Assembly (NCBI GenBank): GCA_022800525.1
Contig: JAAWQM010000003.1
Coordinates: 16,072-80,071, forward strand
Source: Oscillospiraceae bacterium
GTDB taxonomy: Bacteria; Bacillota; Clostridia; Oscillospirales; Oscillospiraceae
DNA: 64,000 bases
Direction: 5' to 3'
Part shown: positions 1 to 13,886 of the stretch, one piece after another
How positions within the stretch are numbered: the first letter of the stretch is position 1
Layout: each line of letters opens with the position of its first letter
The notes under the pieces: generated by a model
Seen by the model: only the letters and a program-made list of their open reading frames with translations
Told to the model about the DNA's origin: nothing
The model's database searches: none
Program-made: the position numbers and the translations under genes

Positions 1-1287
1 GATGCGGCGGAGGGGCTTCGGGTCCCGGACGCAGAGCGGGTGGACTGTACCGGGAAGCTGCTGTTTCCCGGATTCATCGACGGTCACACCCATTTTGACC
101 TGGAGGTGGGGGGGACCATCACCGCAGACGACTTTGCCACCGGCAGCCGCGCGGCCCTGCGGGGCGGCACGACGATGGTTGTGGATTTCGCCGCGCCGGA
201 CAAGGGGGAGACCCTGGCCTCCGGGCTGGAGCGGTGGCGGGAGAAGTCAGAGGGCCGCTCCGCCTGCGACTACGGGTTCCACATGACCATTGACGACTGG
301 AACGAGGGGATCTCCCGGGAGATCGGGGAGATGATGGACCAGGGGATCTCCTCCTTCAAGATGTATATGACCTACCCCGCCATGATGCTCCCGGAGGGAG
401 ACATGTACCGGGCGCTGCTGCGGCTGAAGGAGGTGGGCGGCATTGCAGGCGTCCACTGCGAGAACGACGGTGTGATCCGCGCCCTGGTCCGGGAGGCCAG
501 GGCAGAGGGCCGTATGGCTCCCGCCTCCCATCCCCGCACCCGGCCCGCGCCCCTGGAGTCGGAGGCGGTGAGCCATCTGCTGCGGCTGGCCCAGGTGGCG
601 GACGTGCCGGTCATCATCGTGCATCTCTCCGCCCGGGAGTCTCTGGAGGAGGTCCGGGCCGCCCGGAGGCGGGGGCAGAGGGTCTATGTGGAGACCTGCC
701 CCCACTACCTGCTGCTGGAGGACAGCGTGTATGACAACCCGGACTTCCTGGAGGCGGCCAAGTTCGTCTGCGCGCCGCCCATCCGGAAGAGGGAGGACCG
801 GGAGGCGCTGTGGGAAGCCCTGAGAAACGGGGAGATCGACACGGTGGCTACGGACCACTGCTCCTTCACCACGGCCCAGAAGCGGGCGGGGCGGTATGAC
901 TTTACAAAAATCCCCGGCGGGCTGCCCGGCGTGGAGCACCGGGGGGCGCTGCTCTATACCCACGGCGTGGCGGCGGGCAGGATCACTGCCGGGGATATGT
1001 GCCGGGTCCTGTGCGAAAACCCGGCGAAGCTGTACGGCTGCTGGCCCCGGAAGGGCGTCATCGCCCCCGGCGCGGACGCGGACATCGTAGTCTATGACCC
1101 CGGCGCGGATTCCATCATCACGGCGGCGGCGCAGGCCCAGCATACGGACTACACCCCCTATGAGGGGATGGCGACAGCAGGGTCCGTCCGGCAGGTCTAC
1201 CTGCGGGGACGGCTGGCCGTGGACCGGGGGGAGGTCCTGCTCCGCAATGAGGGAATATTTATTCCTCGGGAGAGGCGCTGCCTGTAG
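1..1287 (+). CDS. Dihydropyrimidinase/D-hydantoinase, 5'-truncated by window edge
   Basis: Frame is open from base 1 (DAAEGLRVPDAERVDCTGKLLFPGFIDGHTHFDLEVGG); HTHFDL metal motif, FKMYMTYP carbamylated-Lys region, DHCSFT. Confidence 0.9.
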   Translation, partial: DAAEGLRVPDAERVDCTGKLLFPGFIDGHTHFDLEVGGTITADDFATGSRAALRGGTTMVVDFAAPDKGETLASGLERWREKSEGRSACDYGFHMTIDDWNEGISREIGEMMDQGISSFKMYMTYPAMMLPEGDMYRALLRLKEVGGIAGVHCENDGVIRALVREARAEGRMAPASHPRTRPAPLESEAVSHLLRLAQVADVPVIIVHLSARESLEEVRAARRRGQRVYVETCPHYLLLEDSVYDNPDFLEAAKFVCAPPIRKREDREALWEALRNGEIDTVATDHCSFTTAQKRAGRYDFTKIPGGLPGVEHRGALLYTHGVAAGRITAGDMCRVLCENPAKLYGCWPRKGVIAPGADADIVVYDPGADSIITAAAQAQHTDYTPYEGMATAGSVRQVYLRGRLAVDRGEVLLRNEGIFIPRERRCL

Positions 1288-2932
1288 TTTCTTCGTTCTC
1301 CGCAGCGTCTCCGGACGCTTCCGGCTCGCCGCCGGAGGGGGCGGGGGGCACATCCATCAGCTCCTTCAGGTCCTCCACGGTGATGGTGCGGATATCGTCG
1401 TCCGTGGGGGTCTCCAGTCCGGCCACCCGGTCGGCCTGGGCGGCCACTATTTTCTCGAAAAGGTTGCGCACGTCCCGGGCGTTGCCGAAGTTCTGGTCCC
1501 GGTCCTCGTACAGCTCCTGGAGATGGTCCTTCACCGCCGCTTCGGCGGCCTCGTCCAGCTTGTAGTCGTTGCGCGTCACCCGACCCTGGAAAATTTCGTA
1601 GAGCTGGTTCCCGTTGTAATCCTCAAAATAGAGGTACTTGTTGAAGCGGGATTTCAGGCCGGGGTTGGAGTCGATGAACCGGGGCATGAGGGTGGCGTAG
1701 CCCGCCACGATGACCACAAAGTCGTCCCGGTGGTCCTCCATGGCCTTGAGGATGGTGTCGATGGCCTCCTGGCCGAAGTCCTTGTCGGCGTTGGCGGGGG
1801 AGAGGGTGTATGCCTCGTCGATGAACAGCACGCCGCCCAGGGCCTTCTCGATGACCTCCTTGGTCTTGATGGCGGTTTGGCCTACATATCCGGCCACAAG
1901 GCCGGAGCGGTCCACCTCCACCATGTGGCCCTTGGAGAGGATGCCCAGGGCGCTGTAGACCTTGCCCACGATGCGTGCCACAGTGGTCTTGCCGGTGCCG
2001 GGGTTGCCGGAGAACACCAGATGGAAGGACATGTCGGGCGTTTTCATTCCCCGCTCCTGGCGCAGCTTGCGGACCTTCACCAGATTGACCAGACTGTCCA
2101 CGTCCTTTTTGACGGCATCCAGGCCGATGAGCTGGTCCAGCCCGGCCATCGCCTCCTCCAGGGTGGGCTTGGGCGGCTCCGGCTCCTCGGCCTGAGCGGC
2201 AGCGGCCCCGGCGGCGGCGTCCGGTCTGGAGGGCTCCTGTGGGCCTTCCGCTACAGGCAGGGGGGCGTTTGGGTCGCCGGGGATGGGGTCGGAGGGCTTC
2301 CTGGGCGCGCCGAAGAAGTCGTCAAAGACGCCCCGCGTCCGGTCGCGGCTGATGACCTTGCTGAACTCGTCCATCAGGTCGTTGAGCTCTTTTCCCGCGT
2401 CCTTCGGGGCGCCGGACAGGCCGGGCGCGCCGCCCAGGTAGTCGTCGGGGCCGGGGGTGGCGGGGGCGGCGGCTACGCCGCCCTGATCGCAGGCGCTGGT
2501 GAGCTGTTCATAGAGCAGGGTGATCCGGCGGCTCTCGGCGAAGGAGAAGGAGCCGTCGTAGGCGGCGCAGAGCATCAGCAGGTTTTTCTGCACCTCAGCG
2601 AAGCTGCGGCTGTAGGTGGTGCGGTTCTGCGTGTCGGAAGTGACCAGCTTCAGGAAGAACTCCGGTACGCCCACAGTGTAATTAGGATTTTTCTGGTAGA
2701 AGGCGATGGCCTTCTCAAACTGCTCGGGGGAGAATCGGACCTGACGGTCGGTATAGATCTGGTTGATGCCGGTGACGTCTCCTCCCCGGCCGCCGGAGGC
2801 GGCCCACAGGCAGAGGGTACAGGCGCGGAAGTAGGTATCCACCTCCTGTGAGGAGATGCCCAGCTGGGAGGGGATGCTCTGGCAGAAGTGGCCTACGCTG
2901 TCGGCATAGTCACGGTGGAAGTTCTTACTCAT
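1259..2932 (-). CDS. AAA+ ATPase, CbxX/CfqX (SpoVK-like) family
   Basis: GNPGTGKTTVARIVGK Walker A, GVLFIDEAYTL Walker B; C-terminal AAA lid. Confidence 0.88.
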   Translation of the reverse strand: MSKNFHRDYADSVGHFCQSIPSQLGISSQEVDTYFRACTLCLWAASGGRGGDVTGINQIYTDRQVRFSPEQFEKAIAFYQKNPNYTVGVPEFFLKLVTSDTQNRTTYSRSFAEVQKNLLMLCAAYDGSFSFAESRRITLLYEQLTSACDQGGVAAAPATPGPDDYLGGAPGLSGAPKDAGKELNDLMDEFSKVISRDRTRGVFDDFFGAPRKPSDPIPGDPNAPLPVAEGPQEPSRPDAAAGAAAAQAEEPEPPKPTLEEAMAGLDQLIGLDAVKKDVDSLVNLVKVRKLRQERGMKTPDMSFHLVFSGNPGTGKTTVARIVGKVYSALGILSKGHMVEVDRSGLVAGYVGQTAIKTKEVIEKALGGVLFIDEAYTLSPANADKDFGQEAIDTILKAMEDHRDDFVVIVAGYATLMPRFIDSNPGLKSRFNKYLYFEDYNGNQLYEIFQGRVTRNDYKLDEAAEAAVKDHLQELYEDRDQNFGNARDVRNLFEKIVAAQADRVAGLETPTDDDIRTITVEDLKELMDVPPAPSGGEPEASGDAAENEETTGSASPEE

Positions 2933-2946
2933 GGATGGCCTCCGTT

Positions 2947-2974
2947 TGGTATAATGTCGTGGGACATTATACCA
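2947..2974. promoter_or_regulatory. 12-bp perfect inverted repeat carrying an extended -10 (TGGTATAAT) on both strands
   Basis: TGGTATAATGTC-GTGG-GACATTATACCA between divergent genes. Confidence 0.65.
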
Positions 2975-3106
2975 CAGGCGGGAGGAAATGGGAAGTGCTT
3001 ATCTTTGCCGCCTCCGGCGGCAGGGGGAGCCGCTTCTGGTCGACAGCCCGGGCCTGCGCCAAAACGCATCGGCTCAAATATACATGGCAATATTCGGAGG
3101 ATTATC

Positions 3107-4255
3107 ATGGAAATTTCCAAACAAACAATGAAAAAACTCATACTCCTTATCACCTTTACCGTCCTGCTGCTGACAGGGATCCAACGCCTGGATATTGTAC
3201 TGAATGCCCTGGGAATCTTTTGGGGCATCCTGTTCCCCCTGGTCCTGGGCGGCGGCATTGCCTTCGTCATCAACGTCCCCATGCACTCCCTGGAAGAAAA
3301 GCTCTTCGCTGGAGCAAAGAAAAAGAAAAAACTTTCCCCGGCCCTGGCCCGCTGCTCCAGCCTGCTGCTGACCTTCCTCCTGCTGATTGCGGTGATCCTG
3401 CTGCTGGTGCTGGTCATCGTTCCACAGCTGCTGGAGAGCGCCTACAGCCTGGGCAACTATATCGCCGCCGCCGTTCTGCGGGCCGCGGACTGGGCGGAAA
3501 AGCAGTTCGCCGCCTACCCCGAAATCGCCCAGCGGATGGAAAACCTGACCATTGACTGGAAAACCCTGCTGGGCAACCTGTGGGCCTTCCTTACCACTGG
3601 CGTTGGCAGCGTGGTCACCTCCACCATCTCCGTCACCATGCGTATCTTCGGCGCGGTGAACACGGCGTTCATCGCCCTGATTTTCGCCGTCTACCTGCTC
3701 CTGCAAAAGGAACGCCTGGGCCTTCAGTGCCGGAAGGCGCTCTACGCCCTGGTCCCCAGGAAGGCCGCCGACCAGACGGTAAAGGTCTGCTCCCTCAGCC
3801 ACCGCATCTTCTCCAGCTACATCGCCGGGCAGTGCATGGAGGCTGTCATCCTGGGGTGCATGTTCTTTGTGTCCATGTCCCTGCTGAAAATCCCCTACGC
3901 GCTGCTGACCGGATGCCTCATCGCTGTGACGGCCCTGATCCCCATTGTGGGCGCGTTCATAGGATGCTTTGTAGGCGCGTTCCTGCTGCTTATGGTGTCG
4001 CCCATGCAGGCGGTGTTTTTCGTGGCGCTGTTCCTGGTGCTCCAGCAGGTGGAGGGCAACTTCATTTACCCCCACGTGGTGGGGAATTCCGTTGGACTGC
4101 CCTCCATCTGGGTACTGGCCGCCGTCACCGTGGGCGGGAGTCTGATGGGCGTCGCGGGCATGATTTTGTTTATTCCGCTGACCTCCGTGGTCTACGCCCT
4201 GTTCCGGGAGTTTGTATATACGCGGCTGAAGGAAAAAGGGATCAAGGTAAGGTGA
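3107..4255 (+). CDS. AI-2E family transporter (PerM/YtvI-like membrane protein)
   Basis: MEISKQTMKKLILL start preceded by GGAGG; multiple TM segments; C-terminal VGNSVGLPSIWVLAAVTVGGSLMGVAGMILFIPLTSV. Confidence 0.88.
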   Translation: MEISKQTMKKLILLITFTVLLLTGIQRLDIVLNALGIFWGILFPLVLGGGIAFVINVPMHSLEEKLFAGAKKKKKLSPALARCSSLLLTFLLLIAVILLLVLVIVPQLLESAYSLGNYIAAAVLRAADWAEKQFAAYPEIAQRMENLTIDWKTLLGNLWAFLTTGVGSVVTSTISVTMRIFGAVNTAFIALIFAVYLLLQKERLGLQCRKALYALVPRKAADQTVKVCSLSHRIFSSYIAGQCMEAVILGCMFFVSMSLLKIPYALLTGCLIAVTALIPIVGAFIGCFVGAFLLLMVSPMQAVFFVALFLVLQQVEGNFIYPHVVGNSVGLPSIWVLAAVTVGGSLMGVAGMILFIPLTSVVYALFREFVYTRLKEKGIKVR

Positions 4256-4297
4256 CCCGGACTCCGGAAAGAAACCGCGCAGGGAAATCAACAGAAT

Positions 4298-4326
4298 TTT
4301 ACAAAGCGCAGTGCATCATGTATAAT
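4298..4326 (+). promoter_or_regulatory. Sigma-A-type promoter driving a non-coding interval
   Basis: TTTACA - 17 bp - TATAAT. Confidence 0.7.
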
Positions 4327-4332
4327 GGGCAG

Positions 4333-4466
4333 GCCGAAGCTGAGAAGCCCAGGCCGGGAGGGCGCTGTTGCATAATAGGCAATCAGCTGTTCCCCGGACG
4401 GTCAACGTACCGCTGCTGTTTGTGGATCAATGTTCTCTTGGCCTGCGCAAAACAGGAGCTTCTTTT
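4333..4466 (+). ncRNA. Candidate structured ncRNA, family unknown
   Basis: Strong promoter just upstream; complementary ends GAAGCT(4336-4341)/AGCTTC(4457-4462) and CAGGCC(4350-4355)/GGCCTG(4440-4445); internal hairpin GCTGTTGC/GCAA-T-CAGC; TTTT after the closing stem; no convincing ORF. Confidence 0.5.
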
Positions 4467-4518
4467 GGATGCTTATTCATGATGGCCTTAAACAAGTGCG
4501 GATTTGTTCGCAGAAAGC

Positions 4519-6039
4519 TTATCTTTTCCGCAGAATCTCCGTATTCCGGTACTGGATCGCCTCCGCCAGATGAGCGGCGGAGATGTCCGCTTCCCCCTCC
4601 AGGTCTGCGATGGTCCGGGCCACCCGCAGGATGCGGTCGTGGCTGCGGGCCGTGAGGCCCATGCGGTCGAAGGCGGATTTCAGGATCCGCTCACCGGCGG
4701 CGTTCAGGCGGCAGAAGTTCCCCACCATAGCGGGAGTCATCTGGGCGTTACAGGGGGTCCCGGTCCCGGCAAAGCGCTCCGACTGACGGGCGCGGGCGGC
4801 GTCGACCCGGGCCTTGACGGCGGCGGAGGACTCCGGCGTCTCTTTGCGGCGCATGGCCTCGAACTCCACCGACGGCACCTCCACATGGAGATCCATCCGA
4901 TCCAGCAGAGGCCCGGAAATGCGGGAGACATATTTCTCCACCATGGCGCCGGTGCAGGTACACCGTCCGGAGGGGTGCCCCAGCCAGCCGCAGCGGCAGG
5001 GGTTCATGGCGCACACCAGCATGAACCGGCTGGGCAGATGGATGCTCCCGGCGGCGCGGTTGATAGTGACCTCGCCGTCCTCAATGGGCTGCCGGAGGAC
5101 CTCCAAAGCGTCCTTGGAGAACTCCGGCAGCTCGTCCAGGAAGAGCACTCCGTTGTGGGCCAGGGAAATCTCCCCTGGCCTGGGGAACGCGCCGCCGCCT
5201 GCCAGGGCGGCGGCGGAGACGGTGTGGTGAGGGCTGCGGAAGGGGCGGTGCAGGAGGAGAGGGTGTTTCTGGTCGGTCTTGCCTGCCACGGACCAGACCT
5301 CGGTGGCCTCCAAAGCCTCCCGCCTGGTCATGTCCGGCAGGATGGAGGGCAGGCGGCGGGCCAGCATGGACTTTCCGGCTCCCGGCGAACCGATCAGCAG
5401 GATGTTGTGGCCTCCGGCGGCGGCGATTTCCAGGGCGCGTTTGACATTCTCCTGGCCCATGACTTCAGAAAAGTCCGGCGTCGGGCCGGCGGCGGATTCC
5501 GGCTCCCAGGGGAGGGCGGGCCGGATGGCCCGCTCTCCATGCAGATGGTCCAGCAGAGTCTCCACATCCTCCACGGGGTAGACGGTGAGTCCTTCGGCCA
5601 GGGTGGCCTCGGCGGCGTTTTCCGCAGGGAGGTACAACTCTTTGATCCCGGCGCGGGCGGCGGCCATCGCCATGGGCAGCGTACCGGTGATGGGCCGCAG
5701 GGACCCGGTCAGGGACAGTTCGCCCAGGAAGGCGGCGGTGGAGGGCGGGGCGTCGATGTCGCCCTGGGCGGCCAGGATACCCAGGAGGATGGGGAGATCG
5801 TAGAGGGTGCCTTCCTTCCGCAGGGCGGCGGGGGCCAGGTTGACGGTGATGCGTGAGACGGGGAATTTGGCGCGGCAGCTTTTGATGGCGGCCCGGACAC
5901 GCTCGCGGGATTCCTTGACGGCGGCGTCGGGAAGCCCCACCATGTCAAAGGCAGGGAGTCCGCCCGAGAGGGCGCACTCCACGGAGACGTCGTAGCCTGT
6001 TATGCCTTGCAGTCCAAGGGAGTGAATGGTTACTACCAT
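4519..6039 (-). CDS. YifB/ComM family Mg-chelatase-like AAA ATPase
   Basis: GSPGAGKSMLARRLPSILP, DELPEF, C-terminal Mg-chelatase domain. Confidence 0.93.
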   Translation of the reverse strand: MVVTIHSLGLQGITGYDVSVECALSGGLPAFDMVGLPDAAVKESRERVRAAIKSCRAKFPVSRITVNLAPAALRKEGTLYDLPILLGILAAQGDIDAPPSTAAFLGELSLTGSLRPITGTLPMAMAAARAGIKELYLPAENAAEATLAEGLTVYPVEDVETLLDHLHGERAIRPALPWEPESAAGPTPDFSEVMGQENVKRALEIAAAGGHNILLIGSPGAGKSMLARRLPSILPDMTRREALEATEVWSVAGKTDQKHPLLLHRPFRSPHHTVSAAALAGGGAFPRPGEISLAHNGVLFLDELPEFSKDALEVLRQPIEDGEVTINRAAGSIHLPSRFMLVCAMNPCRCGWLGHPSGRCTCTGAMVEKYVSRISGPLLDRMDLHVEVPSVEFEAMRRKETPESSAAVKARVDAARARQSERFAGTGTPCNAQMTPAMVGNFCRLNAAGERILKSAFDRMGLTARSHDRILRVARTIADLEGEADISAAHLAEAIQYRNTEILRKR

Positions 6040-6190
6040 AAAAATATTATCCTTTCTTCGCGCCGTTCCGGCGCACCGTTTGCAGAATGTTCAGTACGCA
6101 AAATCCGTATGGGGACGCACATTGTGCGCCCGCTATCTGCCCCCACTGATGCGAGGGACCGGCAGCGCGGTTCTGCCCCTTTGGATGCGA

Positions 6191-6217
6191 GCGGGCAATA
6201 CCCGCCCCTGCCGCACG
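6191..6217. repeat. GC-rich palindromic intergenic element (REP-like)
   Basis: gcgggcaatacccgcccctgccgcacg; similar elements at 13924, 16240, 30264. Confidence 0.45.
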
Positions 6218-6346
6218 GAGTAGCAATACTATATTATACCATGCGGGAGCAAATCCTCCCACTTGCAAAAATCGCCAAAAAACACCAGTGAATTTTTACA
6301 CTTCCGGAGAAAAAGAAAAATTTCCGAAAATGGAGCAAACATAGCG

Positions 6347-6375
6347 TTTACACAGAGAGAAAAAAGTGATATAGT
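6347..6375 (+). promoter_or_regulatory. Sigma-A-type promoter for PFOR
   Basis: TTTACA - 17 bp - TATAGT upstream of 6449. Confidence 0.65.
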
Positions 6376-6448
6376 AAATCACGTATGAGTACCTTGCTGT
6401 GTATTCACCCCATGGCAGTATCAAATATTCAGGAGGAACAAAAACACT

Positions 6449-10126
<3,678 letters not shown>

Positions 10127-10148
10127 GCGCAACTGAATCAAGACTCTT

Positions 10149-10177
10149 GGGGGATGGGCGCAGCCCATCCCCCTTTT
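10149..10177 (+). terminator. Intrinsic terminator after PFOR gene
   Basis: GGGGGATGGGC-gca-GCCCATCCCCC followed by TTTT. Confidence 0.85.
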
Positions 10178-10294
10178 GAAGTGTTTTTCATACAGGAAAC
10201 GGTTATGCGCGCTTCATTATCGCTTCCGAACCGAAAGGCCGGAAGTAATATATGCCATGCATCCAGTTTTCAGGAAAGGATACGTGTTTCATCT

Positions 10295-11473
10295 ATGCAA
10301 TACCGTCAGGACAAAAAAGGCAATGCCATCTCCCTCTTGGGCTATGGCTGTATGCGCTTCACGCGAAAAGGAAACTCCATCGACCTTGACAAGGCCGAAA
10401 AGGAGCTGCTGGCCGCCATCGGCGGCGGGGTCAATTATCTGGACACGGCCTACATCTACCCCGGCAGCGAGGCGGCGGTGGGGGAAATCCTCCGCCGCAA
10501 TCACTGCCGGGACAGGGTCTATCTGGCGACCAAGCTGCCCCACTATATGATAAAGTCCCTGGACGGCGTGGAACGGACCTTCCAGGAGGAACTGCGGCGG
10601 CTGCAAACGGACCATATCGACTACTACCTGATGCACATGCTCACGGACACGGCCACCTGGGAGAAGCTGAACAAGCTGGGCATCGGGCAGTGGATCGCGG
10701 ACAAGCTGGCCGCGGGCCAAATCCGGAACATCGGCTTCTCCTACCACGGCAGCTCCCCTGTGTTCAAGCAGTTGGTGGATGCCTACGACTGGGACTTCTG
10801 CCAGATTCAGTACAACTACATGGACGAGACCAGTCAGGCCGGCGTGGACGGCCTGCGCTACGCCCACAGCAAGGGCCTGCCGGTCATCATTATGGAGCCT
10901 CTGCGGGGCGGGCGGCTGGTGGACCTGCTGCCGGAGACGGCAAAAAAGCTCTTCCGCCAGGACCCGGAGGGCCGGACGCCCGCCGCCCTGGCGTTCAAGT
11001 GGCTGTTTGACCAGCCGGAGGTCACCTGCGTTCTCTCCGGTATGAGCTCCCTGGAGATGGTGGAGCAGAATCTGGCGGTGGCGGACCAGGGAACGCCAGG
11101 ATGCATGACGGACTCCGACCGGGCGCTGATTGAGCGGGTGAAGGCGGAGCTCCTGGCCCATGTCAAGGTGGGCTGTACCGGCTGCGGATACTGTATGCCC
11201 TGTCCCAAGGGGGTGGACATCCCCGGGACCTTCCGGTGCTATAACGCCATGTACTCCGAGGGCAAGGCATCGGGGCGGCGGGACTATCTGCAATGCACCG
11301 CCATGCGGAAGGACCCCAGCAGCGCCTCCCAGTGCGTGGGCTGCGGCAAGTGCGAGAGCCACTGTCCCCAGCATATCGCCATCCGCCAGGAGCTGAAACG
11401 CGCTGCAGGTGAGCTGGAGACCGTGGCCTACAGGGCGGCAAAGTGGGGGATCGGCCTGCTGCGGCTGTGGTGA
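10295..11473 (+). CDS. Aldo/keto reductase with C-terminal 4Fe-4S ferredoxin domain
   Basis: GYGCMRF, DYYLMHML, CTGCGYCMPCPKGVDIP and CVGCGKCESHCPQHI. Confidence 0.9.
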   Translation: MQYRQDKKGNAISLLGYGCMRFTRKGNSIDLDKAEKELLAAIGGGVNYLDTAYIYPGSEAAVGEILRRNHCRDRVYLATKLPHYMIKSLDGVERTFQEELRRLQTDHIDYYLMHMLTDTATWEKLNKLGIGQWIADKLAAGQIRNIGFSYHGSSPVFKQLVDAYDWDFCQIQYNYMDETSQAGVDGLRYAHSKGLPVIIMEPLRGGRLVDLLPETAKKLFRQDPEGRTPAALAFKWLFDQPEVTCVLSGMSSLEMVEQNLAVADQGTPGCMTDSDRALIERVKAELLAHVKVGCTGCGYCMPCPKGVDIPGTFRCYNAMYSEGKASGRRDYLQCTAMRKDPSSASQCVGCGKCESHCPQHIAIRQELKRAAGELETVAYRAAKWGIGLLRLW

Positions 11474-11486
11474 AGCGCGTATGATA

Positions 11487-11521
11487 AAGCTCCCGCACTG
11501 GTGTGTCCAGTGCGGGAGCTT
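11487..11521. terminator. Hairpin terminator between convergent genes
   Basis: AAGCTCCCGCACTG-gtgtgtc-CAGTGCGGGAGCTT then TCTTATTTCTT. Confidence 0.8.
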
Positions 11522-11522
11522 C

Positions 11523-12067
11523 TTATTTCTTCTTATGCAGCTTCAACTCGACGCCCCGCGCCTGCGCGGCCTGCTGAAAGAGCCTGACTGCCTGGGCGCT
11601 TTTTTCTTTCGGCGGAAGTTCTTCCGCGTCCTCCGCCAGCTTTTGAACGATTTCTTGCAGGTCCGCCAGCTCCAGCAGATTCACTGCCACACAGAAAAAA
11701 GTCTTTCGCCGTCCATCGTTGAAATGGCCGGGCAGGAAGCACAATATCTCAATTTTCCGCCGCTGTTCCGCATTGTACGCCTCTTCTCCGATCTCCCTCA
11801 TCCGCTCCAGGTCCGCCGCCCGGCGGCGGTGGGTGATAAAAGAGTCAAAATCATCGAAATGCCGGTACTTCTCGCAGGGATAGCTGCCGCAATCGCAGCA
11901 ATAGGCCGCGTTCCCATGCTCCAAACTACATCTTGCGAGCTTGCAGGACTGCTGCCCCTCTCCGCCGCCGCAGCCAGGGCAGTACCCGCCCAGCCTCATG
12001 GAGCAGAGTCCGCAGTTCAGTCCGCAGAAAGACAGCAGCTGGTTGCCGCGTACAAAGCCTTTCGTGG
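11523..12067 (-). CDS. DUF3795-type cysteine-rich protein; start uncertain
   Basis: LLSFCGLNCGLCSMRLGGYCPGCGGGEGQQSC...CCDCGSYPCEKY; no ATG/GTG/TTG in frame near the expected N-terminus. Confidence 0.6.
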
Positions 12068-13870
12068 TTACTCGTCCAGCTTGAGCACCGCCATAAACGC
12101 CTCGGTCGGCAGCTGAACGGTGCCCAGGTTCCGCATCTTCTTTTTGCCCTCCTTCTGCTTCTCCAGCAGCTTCTTTTTCCGGGTGATGTCGCCGCCGTAG
12201 CACTTGGCCAGCACGTCCTTGCGCATGGCCTTCACCGTCTCGCGGGCGATGATCCGTCCGCCGATGGCGGCCTGGATGGGTACCTCGAAGAGCTGGCGGG
12301 GGATATTCTCCTTCAGCTTCTCGCACAGCCGCCGGGCGCGGGGGTACGCCTTGTCCCGGTGGGCGATGAAGCTGAGGGCGTCCACCTGGTCGCCGTTGAG
12401 CAGCAGGTCCACCTTCACCAGATCGCTCTCCCGGTAGTCGCTGAGCTCATAATCCAGGGAGGCGTAGCCCTTGGTGTGGGCCTTGAGGGTGTCGAAAAAG
12501 TCGTAGATGATCTCATTGAGGGGCATCTGGTAATGCAGCTCCACCAGATGGGTGTCCAGGTACTGCATGTCCTTGAACTCGCCCCGGCGGTCCTGGCACA
12601 GGGGCATGATGTTGCCCACATACTCGTTGGGGGAGATGATGGAGACCTTGACGTAGGGTTCCTCGGCCATGGTGATGACGCTGGGGTCGGGGTAGTTGTG
12701 GGGATTGTCCACGTTGACCACCGAGCCGTCGGACTTTGTGACCCGGTAGATGACGGAGGGCATGGTGGTAATGAGGTCCAGGTCAAACTCCCGCTCCAGC
12801 CGCTCCTGGATGACCTCCATGTGGAGCATCCCCAGAAAGCCGCACCGGAAGCCGAAGCCCAGGGCCACGGAGCTCTCCGGCTCGAAGGTCAGGGAGGCGT
12901 CGTTGAGCTGCAATTTCTCCAGCGCGTCCCGCAGATCGGGGTACTTGCTGCCGTCCTCGGTGTAGATGCCGCAGTAGACCATGGAGCGGGCCTTCCGGTA
13001 GCCGGGCAGGGGCTCGGCGGCGGGGTTTTCCACACCGGTGATGGTGTCGCCCACCTCGGTGTGCTGGACGTTTTTGATGGAGGCGGTGAGGTAGCCCACC
13101 TGTCCGGCCTGGAGCTGATCGCAGGGCTCGTAGCCCAAGGGCCGCAGCAGTCCGCACTCCAGCACCTGATACTGGACGTTGGAGGCCATCATCCGGATGG
13201 GCATTCCCTTTTTCAGGGTGCCGTCCATAATGCGGAAGTAGACAATCACGCCCTTGTAGGCGTCGTAGTAGCTGTCGAAGATCAAGGCCCGCAGGGGGGC
13301 GTTGGGATCTCCCGCAGGGGCGGGAATGCTCTGCACCACGTTCTCCAGGACGGCGGGGATGTTGAGGCCCACCTTGGCGGAGATTTCGGGCGCGTCCAGG
13401 GCGGGGATGCCGATGATGTCTTCGATTTCGTGCTTGACCCGTTCCGGGTCGGCGGCGGGGAGGTCAATTTTGTTGATGACGGGGCGGATTTCCAGATCGT
13501 TGTCCAGGGCGAGGTAGGTGTTGGCGAGGGTCTGGGCCTCAATGCCCTGGCTGGCGTCCACGACGAGGACGGCCCCCTCGCAGGCGGCCAGAGAGCGGCT
13601 GACCTCGTAGTTGAAGTCCACGTGGCCCGGGGTGTCGATGAGGTTCAGGGTATAGGTCTCGCCGTCCTGGGCGTCATAGCTGAGGGTGACGGCGCGGGCC
13701 TTAATGGTGATGCCGCGCTCCTTTTCCAGGTCCATGTTGTCCAGAAGCTGGCTTTCCATCTCCCGTTCGGAGACGGCGCCGCAGGCTTCCAATAGCCGGT
13801 CGGCAAGGGTGGACTTGCCGTGGTCGATGTGTGCGATGATAGAAAAATTTCTGATTTTAGTCTGATCCAT
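12068..13870 (-). CDS. lepA: Elongation factor 4 (LepA)
   Basis: [28 protein letters not shown]; 600 aa; GTPase G motifs. Confidence 0.97.
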   Translation of the reverse strand: MDQTKIRNFSIIAHIDHGKSTLADRLLEACGAVSEREMESQLLDNMDLEKERGITIKARAVTLSYDAQDGETYTLNLIDTPGHVDFNYEVSRSLAACEGAVLVVDASQGIEAQTLANTYLALDNDLEIRPVINKIDLPAADPERVKHEIEDIIGIPALDAPEISAKVGLNIPAVLENVVQSIPAPAGDPNAPLRALIFDSYYDAYKGVIVYFRIMDGTLKKGMPIRMMASNVQYQVLECGLLRPLGYEPCDQLQAGQVGYLTASIKNVQHTEVGDTITGVENPAAEPLPGYRKARSMVYCGIYTEDGSKYPDLRDALEKLQLNDASLTFEPESSVALGFGFRCGFLGMLHMEVIQERLEREFDLDLITTMPSVIYRVTKSDGSVVNVDNPHNYPDPSVITMAEEPYVKVSIISPNEYVGNIMPLCQDRRGEFKDMQYLDTHLVELHYQMPLNEIIYDFFDTLKAHTKGYASLDYELSDYRESDLVKVDLLLNGDQVDALSFIAHRDKAYPRARRLCEKLKENIPRQLFEVPIQAAIGGRIIARETVKAMRKDVLAKCYGGDITRKKKLLEKQKEGKKKMRNLGTVQLPTEAFMAVLKLDE

Positions 13871-13886
13871 TGTTATACCTCTACTT

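Noticed and set aside
11933-13795. 620-aa plus-strand ORF antisense to lepA
   Set aside because: Shadow ORF; LepA is unambiguous on the minus strand
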